64,000 bases of DNA from contig NC_066598.1 of assembly GCF_905475345.1 (NCBI RefSeq), forward strand, positions 2,964,501-3,028,500. Reading direction: 5' to 3'. This document shows positions 24,331 through 34,479 of this stretch, one piece after another (the stretch's first letter is position 1; each line of letters begins with the position of its first letter). Both the position numbers and the translations under genes were made by a program. This stretch comes from Vespula vulgaris. Lineage: Eukaryota; Arthropoda; Insecta; Hymenoptera; Vespidae. The notes under the pieces are model-generated. The model did not search any database, was not told the origin of the DNA, and was given only the letters and a program-made list of their open reading frames with translations.

Positions 24331-25059
24331 TGCCGAGGATGAAAGGTCCTTATCGGCACGGGTTACTGGTTGTATTCGCAGATGTCCCATGTCCGAAACG
24401 AGCAAAAGTGTCCGTGATTAAAATCTTTGATTTTATTCACGAGTGGTCCCTATGTTTAGTTAGATATTTTCTTGTGAATATTTTCTTATTATTATTATGT
24501 GCATATATATAGCTCAGGCCAGGGTCTTCTTGTTTCAAAGTCGTTTAATTTGCAGTGCTGTTTATTAGCACTTTTTTTCTCTTCGTTTTTGCTCGCGATA
24601 TTAGTAATGAAATCGGGCATTAATTTACCCGATTTCGTATAAAGCATATAACGTGGTCTACGTTACATGCATTGCTTCGTACTTAGTCCATTTAATCGCG
24701 ATTTACTTCGATATTTCAAAATATCGATTTAGCAAAAAATGAACAAGAAGACAAACCCCTTCCGCGACGGATAGATTCTGTCAGTTAAATGGTGGATTAT
24801 AATCCCGTTCTTTCATTAGAACAGCCATTTAATGAAAGGAGTCGTCCGAGGTTTTTTATTAAAATTATATATTTTTTAATAATGAAATTTCATAACTGCA
24901 TAATGCGTATGCATATATATTAGCTATGTGCATATTTCATCCCTCCATGTCAACGACTGCCTACCGCGGGTCGCTCAAAGGCCCTTAAGCGGTAATACAG
25001 GTGGGGTTGCAAAACTATTTTTGCAACTTATTATTTTTTTACCACTTTTAGTGGTAAAA
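24331..25059 (+). ncRNA. Chain of ten strong hairpins
   Basis: Consecutive stems: TGCCGA/TCGGCA (24331-24358); CGTGA-TAAAATC/GATTTTA-TCACG (24413-24441); AGTGCT/AGCACT plus T run (24554-24572); GAAATCGGG/CCCGATTTC (24609-24636); GCAT-TAACGT/ACGTTA-ATGC (24644-24670); CGATATTT/AAATATCG (24708-24727); TTAAATGG/CCATTTAA enclosing two inner hairpins (24785-24832); TACCGC/GCGGTA (24962-24994); GTTGCAAAA/TTTTGCAAC (25006-25027); TTTTACCACT/AGTGGTAAAA (25037-25059). This density is far above what unstructured A+T-rich DNA normally shows. Confidence 0.55.
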
Positions 25060-25922
25060 CCCATATGTGGTGGTAACACTCATATGTGGTGACCGCCTAC
25101 CATCATCCATCCTTGCTTGAGCTCTTGCTAATAAGACGTGCAAAGAGACTCTAGAGTCACAGTCCGCTTAGAATTTTTTTATATATATATTTTTTATATA
25201 TATATTTTTTTTATATTTTTATATATATATATTATAAATTAATCATTTTTTAGCTCAGGATTTTCAGCACTAATATACTAATACCCCTTTCTCCCACCAT
25301 GCTTTCTGCGTTTTCATCCATGCGTTTAACCCAGGTGTTACTCGTACGGGTGAGAAACAGTCAGTGTGGATTTAGTTTTAAGTTTCCTTTTCAGCGACTG
25401 TCATTGTGCCGGTGATTGCACGGTGTACCTTGCACTTGTATGTGCGTTTTAGGAAGTGCATTGTACATCGTTTCGCGATAACTTTTAAATAAATATATTA
25501 TATATCTAATATATAATTATATTAATATCGGTTTGCATAGTAGTTACCACATTCTTGTGGAAAATTTTAAATACTCGTATATATTACTAGTATCTATATA
25601 TATACTAGTATGTACTAGTATTTTTGCTTTAGTCATATATGCAATAATCATTAGCCTTGGCAGTCGATTTCAGCAATTGGTACGTACTCCTCATATATTA
25701 GAAAAAATACGCGGTTGAACTAGGGTGTCGGAGGTGCCCCGGGGCATACTCTCTAGTGTAGGCTTTTGCACCCTGGTGGAGTGTGAGAGAACCGTGGAGT
25801 GTATGTGTTGGTGTGAATGTTTGCACTTTTTAAATATAGGTCATAGGCAGGCAGGTAGCATACTTTTCTGAGCGAATGTTTCAATTAATTTTAAGTAGGT
25901 AGGGACCGGGTAAGGATGCGAT

Positions 25923-25940
25923 TCCCACTCAGGAGTGGGA
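25923..25940 (+). ncRNA. CAGG-loop hairpin 1
   Basis: TCCCACT-CAGG-AGTGGGA, a 7-bp stem closing a CAGG loop. It is the outlier of the set, 1.8 kb upstream of the others and with its own stem sequence. Confidence 0.6.
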
Positions 25941-27356
25941 AGTCCTTTCTCCGGGGATTTGTGAAGTTTCAGCAAATTTTACGATCTTTCAGCATGGCTG
26001 AATTTTTTATCTTTTTTTAATTTTTTTTTTCTTACATTTTTTGCTGACACTTTGCATTGCGCGATATATCAGTATCAAACAGTTCGAAAAACTTTGCACC
26101 CAATGAGAACATCAGATAAATCCCATATCTTTTGAACTTAGCAAAGGATTTTGAATTTGTTCGATACTTAGTTTTAAATTAATTCTTGCACTTCGCGATT
26201 CTTAAGATATTTATTATCTATATATTTCTTATTAAGAAATAGAATATACTAAGTAGAATGGAAGTATTACAATTCTTGTGATCTTGACATTTTACCGAAA
26301 CTATTTCCATCTTTTAAGTGCAACGAGTTAATCTTAGTTTGTAATAGGCTCATCGACTAGAATGAATATAATATCTGCTGGAGCATTCGATTAAATGTGC
26401 CTGTGTTATTGTGTACGGTTGGTGGATTCTTTGAGTCCATTGATTGTCCACAGGCTAGGATAGCTTTACGGGTTAGTTGAAATATTTCTATATGAATCTT
26501 TTATCTTTATTTTTATTTTCTTTTTTTAATTAAATAAATAGATAAATAAATAAATAAAGATCATTAGAAAATCGAGACGCACCTAGGCAGAATAGAAAAC
26601 GCAGTTGAGAATACGTGTTGAGACTCGTCAGTGCCGTTTGGGGTGATTCATTCGCGAACTTTGCCATACTTCAGTGGTTATACTATTTAGAAGAAATCGA
26701 TACTTTACGTCGCAAGCGCTTACCGCTCGTTAGATTAAGAAAAAAAAAAAAAAAAGAACAGAACAAACCTGCGTGCGGAAATGTGTTTTTTACTTCCCAA
26801 CCCCTTAGCTTGCGACTATTGCGTCTCGTTCAATTCGTGCGTTTACACGAGTGGTTTGAGTCTTGTTGCGTAAAGTGAGATCAGGTCGGGATTAGGTCGG
26901 TTTAGCTTAGGGACGATTTCATTCTTGTAGTAGCAACCACTGCAGTATGTCAATCTTTGTGGGTGCGTTGCTTCGAACGGTAGGGCGTTTTTTGATGCGT
27001 AAACTTATCTTGCGTCGTACGTAAGGAATGCTCCAATGCAGTGGTTAGGGCACGAAGCGAGAAGAGGCTATGTGCTGAAGAGGCCCCCACATATTGTGGC
27101 TCAAGAGGGCAACTATCGACTACAAGTCATTTTTCAAAGGTGGTCGGTATGTCGAACCCTTCGTTAATGGCTTGTGGTCTTATCAAAATCCCATTTACCC
27201 TTTTACCACGTTGACACTTATGCTCGTAGTAGTTTGTTCCTGACTGGAGATGATGGACCATTCCATCTCCTTGCTACAGCGTTCCGCATTCGCGTTCGTG
27301 AAAAATTAATATCTTTGCGATTAGAGTCAAGTTTTTGAAGTTAGTTTATTCAATAG

Positions 27357-27675
27357 TCTTTACAATTTTTTTTCTTAAAGTAAAGTTGAGTCATGCGGTT
27401 TTTTTAAAAGTAAAGTCAATTTTTCATTTTAGAGTATAATCGAGCCCTTTGCATTTTTTTATTTTTATTTTTATTTATTTATTTTTTCTCTAATTAAAGT
27501 CAAGCCCTCCCTCTTTTCATTTTAAATTAAAGTCGAGTCATTGCATTTTCTGTTTGAAATTAAAGTCGAGTCCTTGCATTTTTTCTCTTAAAATTAAAGT
27601 CGAGTCTTTGCATTTTAAAGTTTTAAAGTAGAGTCTTTTTTTGAAGTAGATTTTTAATTACAAAAATAGAGTCAC
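27357..27675 (+). repeat. AAAGTCGAGTC-TTGCATTTT interspersed short repeats
   Basis: About nine near-copies of a motif close to AAATTAAAGTCGAGTC followed by TTGCATTTT, separated by variable U-rich spacers. The clearest copies are between 27520 and 27620. Variants GTTGAGTC, GTCAAGCC and GTAGAGTC occur. Related TAGAGTC motifs also appear near 23674, 23762 and 32241 in the same locus. Confidence 0.6.
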
Positions 27676-27718
27676 GCTCGTTAAATATTATGTGGACGTC
27701 TGTGGTCTGCAGCAGCAT

Positions 27719-29936
27719 TGCACTCAGGAGTGCACTTGGATACCCAAGCATGTTGATTTTTAATTCAGAATAATCATATTTTAATCATATTTTTTCATGT
27801 TCATAATTTCATAATGCGTATGTATATATACGAGATATATGCATATTTCAATGTCAACACAGCTTACCACGGGTTGCAAAATGACTCTTATGTGGTAATC
27901 ATTATCGTTATCATCCGCATCTTCACCGTCATTATCTTTTTGCAATATGATTCTGATTATTCTGATTAATCTGATTAATCTGATCATTCTGATTATTCCT
28001 TTTATTTTGGTTATTCTGATTAAAAATCTACAAGACTTGATGTTTACATCGAGAATGATATGCCTGCATTCAGGAATGCAGATGAATATATGAAATGGCA
28101 GCCAGCACTCAGGAGTGCATATTAAAATATATCAAGAATATACGTTTTTATTCCAAAATTATCAACAAATAAATATGATATGAAAGACTTAATAAATATA
28201 TATGAATGAGAGGGAAAGAAAGAGAGAGACAGACAGAATTTTTTATTATATATATATATATATCTGAAAGATGATATAAAGATTATTAAGAAATGTTAAC
28301 ATGTATGTAAAAGAAATATAATTATTTTTTTGGAATAAAAATGCATAAGTCTTGGTATATAACTGAAACGATTAAAAAGGCTTGCCTGCACTCAGGAGTG
28401 CATATGAAAGGTTCACAGTAAGTACATGATTGCATTCAGGAATGCAAATAAACATATTATAGTAAGGATATACATTTCATATTCGGAATGATCAAATATG
28501 AATGAATGAATGCACTAATAAAGATACTTAATAAAGAAATATATAAATACGTCAATCTCTGGTGAAATTTTTTTTCAATATATTAAACTTGTCTAACAAT
28601 AAATAAATGAAATTTCGTCTTATTCTATATATAATAATCGAATGATAATTAAATGGTGCAAATCAATCAAAAGGAAATTTGAATCATTCTGATAAAAAAT
28701 GTATAAGCTTTGCTAGATGAATGAAGCGACAAAATGGCAGTCAGCACTCAGGAGTGCATATTAAAATATATCAAGGGTATACATTTTTATTCCAAAGTTA
28801 TTAACAAATGAATATTAAATGAGAGAAAGAGAGAGTATTTTTATTATATGTATAGATATATGAAAGTCTCATAAGAAATGTTGAGGAGATATAATGAATG
28901 ATATAAAGGTTATTAAGAAATGTTTGGAATTTGTGGGAGAAATATGATTATTTTTTGGAATAAAAATGTATAAGTCTTGGTATATGAATGAAGCGATTAA
29001 AATGGCTTATCTGCACTCAGGAGTGCATATGATAGGTCACAGTAAGTACATGCCTGCATTCAGGAATGCAGATGAACATATTACAGTAAGGATATGCATT
29101 TCTCGTTTCGAATGATCAAAATGAAAATGCACTTATGAAATAATAAATATTTCAGTCTTATCTTATTTTTTTAAAGAAATAATAATTATTCAATAATGAA
29201 TGAAGATTATTTCATACTCCTCCAAATATAAAAGTGTACTTATATTTAAATAGAGTGCAACTGAGTGAAAAGAAAATTTGAATCATTCTAATTAGAAATG
29301 TATAAATCTTGCTAAGCGAGCGATATGATATAATAATAACAGCCTTGCACTCAGGAGTGCATAAAATATGTCAAGGGTATACATCTTTATTCCAAATTAT
29401 TTAATTTAAACATGATCATCGAATGAAAGAGTTGATAGATATATAAGAAAGTATATTTTTATTGTATATAAACAAATATGTGAAAGTGTTATAAGAAATA
29501 TGAAGAGGAAATAGTGAATGATACGATAAGTTTTTTAATAAATGTTTGTGCATAAATTAAAGAAATATGATTATTTTTTGGAATAAAAGTGCATAAGTCT
29601 TGATATATAAACCAAACGAATGAAAAGGCTGTCCCACACTCAGGAGTGTGGGCGAAAATAGTTCAGGGACAGGTTTGCATTCAGGAATGCACCTGGATAC
29701 TCAAGCATGTAGATTTTTATTTCAGAATAATTATACTTTTTTTTTATAATTGTTAAAAAGTAAAAAATTCTTCCTTCAATTTTTTTTTATATGAATCGTC
29801 ATAATTATATATGTATGTATACGAAATATATACATATTTCATCAATATATTATTCTAATTATTTTGATTAAAAATCTATAAGACTTGATGAAGAATTAGG
29901 ATAGCAATAAGCACATGCCTGCATTCAGGAATGCAG
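27719..29936 (+). ncRNA. Tandem array carrying twelve CAGG-loop hairpins
   Basis: Hairpins at 27719-27734, 28064-28081, 28105-28118, 28387-28402, 28430-28447, 28744-28757, 29012-29027, 29054-29071, 29346-29361, 29633-29652, 29676-29691 and 29919-29936. All have the loop CAGG. Stems alternate between GCACT/AGTGC and GCATT/AATGC, and one is CCCACACT/AGTGTGGG. Three units of about 620 bp (starting near 28085, 28720 and 29320) each hold three hairpins. A flanking block with the text GGATAC-CCAAGCATGT after the hairpin occurs on both sides (27719-28081 and 29676-29936). Confidence 0.6.
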
Positions 29937-31200
29937 ATGCGAATAAAAATGTTTGTTAAAGCCAATGGCAGTCGTCAATTTTATATAAATAAATTAATAA
30001 AATATGTATTTCTTTAAATAAATCTATGTAAACATAGAGAAAAAGAAGTGTATATATTTAACATATGATATATCGTTTCTAATTTGTATTGATTTTGCAA
30101 TTTCATAGGTACGTCGAATACACATGACTCTGATATTGTGAAAGTGTACTTATTACTATATTTTTTATTACAGTAATAAATTAAAAAAGTGTCTTGAAAA
30201 TGATGTAATCTATATATAAGACACTCGATGTAACTGCATACTATACGCGTTAATGTTAAACGTTTCAAAAAATAAGATATTGTATCTATTGGGTAAATAT
30301 AGATCTGATCTCAATATGGTTATGGTTATGGCGGTATACGAACTTGCGTATGCATTATATAATACGACGCAAGATACAGGTTTTTTTTTGTCTTTTTCAA
30401 CGCGGTTTTATCCATTTCTTAAACATTCTTAAGTATTCAAAATACATTTTTTTTTCCTTTTTTTTCTTTCTTTTTTTATAATATATCTTGAATATTTTTT
30501 TTACATGTATAAATATTTATATATTTGTGGGTTATATATCAATTGTATTAAATAATATAAAAATATTCTTTACCCATTTATGACTTATTTCAATTCTATT
30601 AAATGATAACATAAGAAAAATTCCTATTCTTATTAGAGCTGATCTTCTAATGCATCGAGAATTCGGGATGTTTAAAAATGAATGGCATTTGATGGCCATT
30701 TTAATGCTTTTCTCTTTTTTCTATTTTTCAGCATCACAATCCTTGGCAAAAAACAAATTCTTTTTTTCTTTCTTTTTTTAATGATTCATATATAATTTTG
30801 TATAACTTACAATAGTTGTAAATTATCAAGTTATTTAGATATTGTAAATGAAAGTTATCAGCCACGGATTGTGCATATGATTTCATCTTACCACACATGC
30901 CCTTTTATATAGTTTTTTGTTACAGAGATTTATACATATACGTACAATATTTAAGGATAGATATGTTGGAATATAAATTAAAAAATAATTATCAACTAGA
31001 CGATTGTATTTTAATTTATAAATCCAATCATAGCTCATGATAGTGATCTTCATTAATAACTATCCCTTGAAACGCAACAATGAGTGTGAAAATACGAAGA
31101 AACATATAATAATAATATAAGGTTTGTAATAATAATATATACGATGTAAAATTAATTGATTAAGATAATTAATATATTATAAAATTTATTTGTTTAGATG

Positions 31201-32060
31201 TTACAGATGTCTCAATCGGATCAAGGTATATAAATAATATGGATCAATTTGAAGACTGAGTTTACGCAAGTTTCTTCTTTCCCTTTTTTTTTTATTTTAA
31301 CTATTTTGAGTATTTTATAATTTTGTGATTTAATCAAAATAATGATTTATGTTTCAGGACGTATTGTTCAGATAGCCAAGCTTAAACTTCTCTTCTTATA
31401 ATCTGTTTTTTCCTGTTTTTTTTTTTTTTTTTTTTTTTGCTACATACATGTGTTTAATCGAAACGAATATTTAATTAGAATTTATTTTCAGATATTAATA
31501 ATTTCATTGATATTTTTTGTTCGCAGATATGCTACTTCCCTTCTTGTGGGAATACACAAAATTTCAATATTATTTTTATTACATAATAATCGTCTGTTTT
31601 AATAATAATTGTCTAATTTAAATGTTTTATGTTCACAGATGGCCATGTTGTGAAACTGTATGTACGAGTATTATGTATTTTATGTATTGTAATAATTTGA
31701 TAATAATTATTACATCTCTGTGTATTTATGACTTGTACTTTATATTTCAGATTCTAATTTAATAACGATTATTATTTCTGTATAGGTATCCAGGATTTTT
31801 CTTTCGGATTCAACATAGTGATTATCGTTATAATACGCTAAATATAATATATATGCATTTTATAATAATCCGATAACAATTATTATTTTTTTAGATGTAC
31901 CCAGGATTTGTATTTTCTGTTTCAGATTCAACATAGTGATCCTTGCTGCAATACATTTAATATAATATATACATCTTCTTATACATAGTCTTTTTTTTTT
32001 TATTTTTGATATTTGATATTTGTATGTATATGTATGATTTGTATTATCTGTTTCAGATAC
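31201..32060 (+). other. Array of acceptor-like sites in the 3' part of the locus
   Basis: Nine polypyrimidine-AG sites, most followed by AT, end at 31206, 31357, 31491, 31526, 31638, 31750, 31894, 31925 and 32056. Two of the intervening stretches are tandem near-copies (CCAGGATTT ... TTCAACATAGTGAT) at about 31790-31830 and 31900-31940. The pattern suggests many alternative short terminal exons or duplicated splice sites. Confidence 0.4.
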
Positions 32061-32257
32061 AACAGGATGATAGACAACAATTTAAGAATAGAGTACCGAA
32101 AAAGGTCCCTATTCTTATTATCGGGTAGGTAGGTCGATATCAAACGATATTCATGGTTTTTCGTTCATCCTTAATTGGTTGAAAAAAAAGCTGTGATTCG
32201 TTTCGCGATTGTGATTTATAATAATTAATAATAATTTAAAGTAGAGTCTTAGCCCGT

Positions 32258-32363
32258 GGGTCTCCGTAAGCAGCAACCTCCAAGTGGTGAGACCTGGGCA
32301 ATCGATATTAATTGCGATACAATAATCTCTAACGTAACGCAAGTACTATCGAGCTAATGGCTG
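32258..32363 (+). ncRNA. Bipartite structured RNA element, copy 2
   Basis: P1 pairs GGGTCTC (32258-32264) with GAGACCT (32289-32295); P2 pairs TCGATA (32302-32307) with TATCGA (32347-32352) and TTGCG (32312-32316) with CGCAA (32338-32342); P3 GCT/GGC follows (32352-32361). The P1 loop keeps ACCTCCAAGTGGTGAG. Compared with copy 1, A-T becomes G-C in P1 and G-C becomes A-T in P2 on both strands of the stem. Confidence 0.6.
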
Positions 32364-32397
32364 CACTAAATTTCAGTTCAAATTTTGCATGTTCTAG

Positions 32398-32403
32398 AAT
32401 AAA
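32398..32403 (+). terminator. Polyadenylation signal of the lncRNA locus
   Basis: AATAAA about 35 bp after the second bipartite element. Candidate 3' end signal; cleavage would fall near 32415-32430. Confidence 0.4.
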
Positions 32404-32429
32404 ATTGATTTATATCCATTTGACTTACT

Positions 32430-34479
32430 TTTTTTAATTGTCAAATATTATCAAAAAAAAAAAAATCTGCTTTAAAAAATTTGCAATTTTGGAATTCGAT
32501 TCACGTTTATTCTTTTTTTACCTATTTAATTTCTATTCTCTACGTCTAGCTGTGAGCTGCAGAGTATGGATCATCGATCTAACGCAATTGTTAGTTATTT
32601 TCAGGGCAATGCGGATAACAGGATGTTACGACATATGAAGAATAATATATGTGAGTATATAATAAAATATGTCTAATTAGTATGTTAAGATTGTTAATTT
32701 GATAGATTGAGAAATATATTAATGATTCCACAGGTTGTTTTCTGTTACGATAATTTGATCTTTATTTTATCTAATATTTACAATCGCATTTACACAAAAT
32801 ACCTACACATTCCTTCTTCCTGCGTATTTACATTTAAATTACAATATAATTAAAATATGTTGTACGTTATAGCCAATCCGCGAGCTGTTCCAATTGCTGT
32901 CGTTTCTGCAAATAATAGATATCCAAGTCGTGTTCTTCTCACGTCATCATTGATAACAATTATAACAGCCAATATTGTTCTCTTTGAATTTATCTCTTGT
33001 AGAAAATGAAAGAAAGTACAAATTTTCTATGAGTCTTCTGCAGTATTATCACACTGTCGTTTCGCAGATCGTTATCATTTTGCGCTTCTTAAAAATTTTA
33101 TTATCTGCTTCTATAATTGACAGGTCACGAAATGTACAATATTTCGCACACAACGATGCTACACCAGATAAGAATGACATACATTATCTTACACCATGAT
33201 CAATACTAATTAGCGAGTGTCGTGAGCACGTGACAATTTCTATACTAAAACGTTAATGCACAGGAATAATCATACATTTTTTTTTTCACACTGTTTGTGA
33301 TGTTAATTACGTGCTTAACACATAATGTGACCATAAAATTTTGTGTGTGAGCCATCTCGAACGTTGATCTAAAATCTCGTATCGCGAGTGCAGCAATATT
33401 ACCCTAAGGTCTCTTTTCTAAACGTATTTACGAAGAACACTTTTAAGAAAATTACATTAATAATGCATTTTGACGTTAAAACACATTTCGATATTGTCTT
33501 TCGTATATTGCGCCATATATTTATTTAAAGATTAAAAAAAATATTTTAGAAATCATTATTCGGATTAAAAAATCTTAGCTTAACAGTAAATTATCGAGTT
33601 TATCTATCCGCAAAACTTTATTTATTCGAATCGTTCCTCTAACAATTAGTCGATTATTGCATTGCAATACAGGCGTAAATAGTTACGCTTACTTTTTCTT
33701 TTTTTTCGTTTTTTGCTTTTTTATGAAAATGCTCTTTGCGTATCTTTTCACGTTTCGATAAAAAGAAAAAAAGAAAGAAAGAAAGAAAAAGAGAGAAAAA
33801 AAATAAAAATAAAAAAAAAAGAAAGAAAGAAAAAAACCATACTTCTGTAAAAGAACGGTCGTATTATATCTTTTGTAACGTAACTTTGGTGTTTTACTTA
33901 GAAAATAACGACTACGCGACTACAGTGAACCAGCACCGAAAGAGATATTACTTAGGAAATTGTCGAATGTGTGGCGTGTCTGTACTTTGTGTGCATGTGT
34001 CTGTGTATGTGTTGCAAAAAATGTCGATTAAAGAGGATTACATAGTCATCATCGCATAATGTTTTACCAATAATACTTTTTTTCTCTTCGACGAAAGAGT
34101 AAATATATATGTATATATGTGTATACGTATATATTAAGAATTATCATCATCACACGTGTAAACGCGCGCGCCCGCGTCTCGTGGCTACGTTTAAAATAAG
34201 TTTTCCTTTTAAATAGGCGTTATCACGTAAGAGCTTTGAAAAATATATGTATATCGCGCGATAAATAGTTCTCTATTAACGATTAGGTAATACTCGCGGC
34301 ATATAACATATAGAATTTTTGATAAATTTCCAATAAACAGCTTGTTTAGTTATTTAATACCGTTTACCGCATACAGCGCATCGAGATTCGTGATATTTGA
34401 TAAAGACAAAGAATGCTTTGATATTTTATTATTTCTATTCGACTATTCCCCAAATGTGTGAATCGTCAACGACGTTACG
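32430..34479. other. Space between the lncRNA locus and WDR44
   Basis: A+T-rich sequence of 2 kb. It should include the WDR44 3' UTR on its right side. A GAAA-type purine tract lies at about 33762-33836. No gene or strong structure was recognised. Confidence 0.5.

Larger units (their letters stand above)
21540..32420 (+). ncRNA. Proposed structured long non-coding RNA locus
   Basis: An 11 kb stretch with no recognisable protein gene but strong signs of plus-strand transcripts. A candidate 5' exon ends at a donor near 21619. An exon at 23636-24012 has a long polypyrimidine acceptor and a perfect GTAAGTAT donor; another lies at 24151-24293 (acceptor ATTACAG, donor GTAAGTG). The locus carries repeated, strand-oriented structural elements: thirteen CAGG-loop hairpins, two diverged copies of a bipartite fold, a chain of perfect hairpins, AAGTCGAGTC-like repeats and an array of acceptor-like sites. 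A polyadenylation signal AATAAA stands at 32398-32403, right after the second bipartite copy. Exact exon limits cannot be fixed from sequence alone, and one or several transcripts may be made. I could not equate it with a named insect lncRNA. Confidence 0.5.

Noticed and set aside
24554..24580. Hairpin AGTGCT/AGCACT followed by a T run, like a bacterial terminator
   Set aside because: Eukaryotic context; it is one of many hairpins in the chain. A Pol III stop is possible but there is no A/B box upstream.
25923..29936. CRISPR-like array
   Set aside because: The repeated units are only 14-20 bp, spacings range from tens to hundreds of bases, stems vary, and the DNA is clearly from an animal nucleus.
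28064..29936. TEAD/Scalloped binding sites (AGGAATG) in the hairpins
   Set aside because: Only the GCATT/AATGC subset contains the motif; the GCACT/AGTGC, CCCACACT and TCCCACT members do not, so it cannot explain the conserved feature.
25895..32133. hsr-omega-like nonamer (GTAGGTAGG at 25895-25903 and 32125-32133)
   Set aside because: Only two copies, each one base off the Drosophila nonamer I recall; not enough to claim relation.
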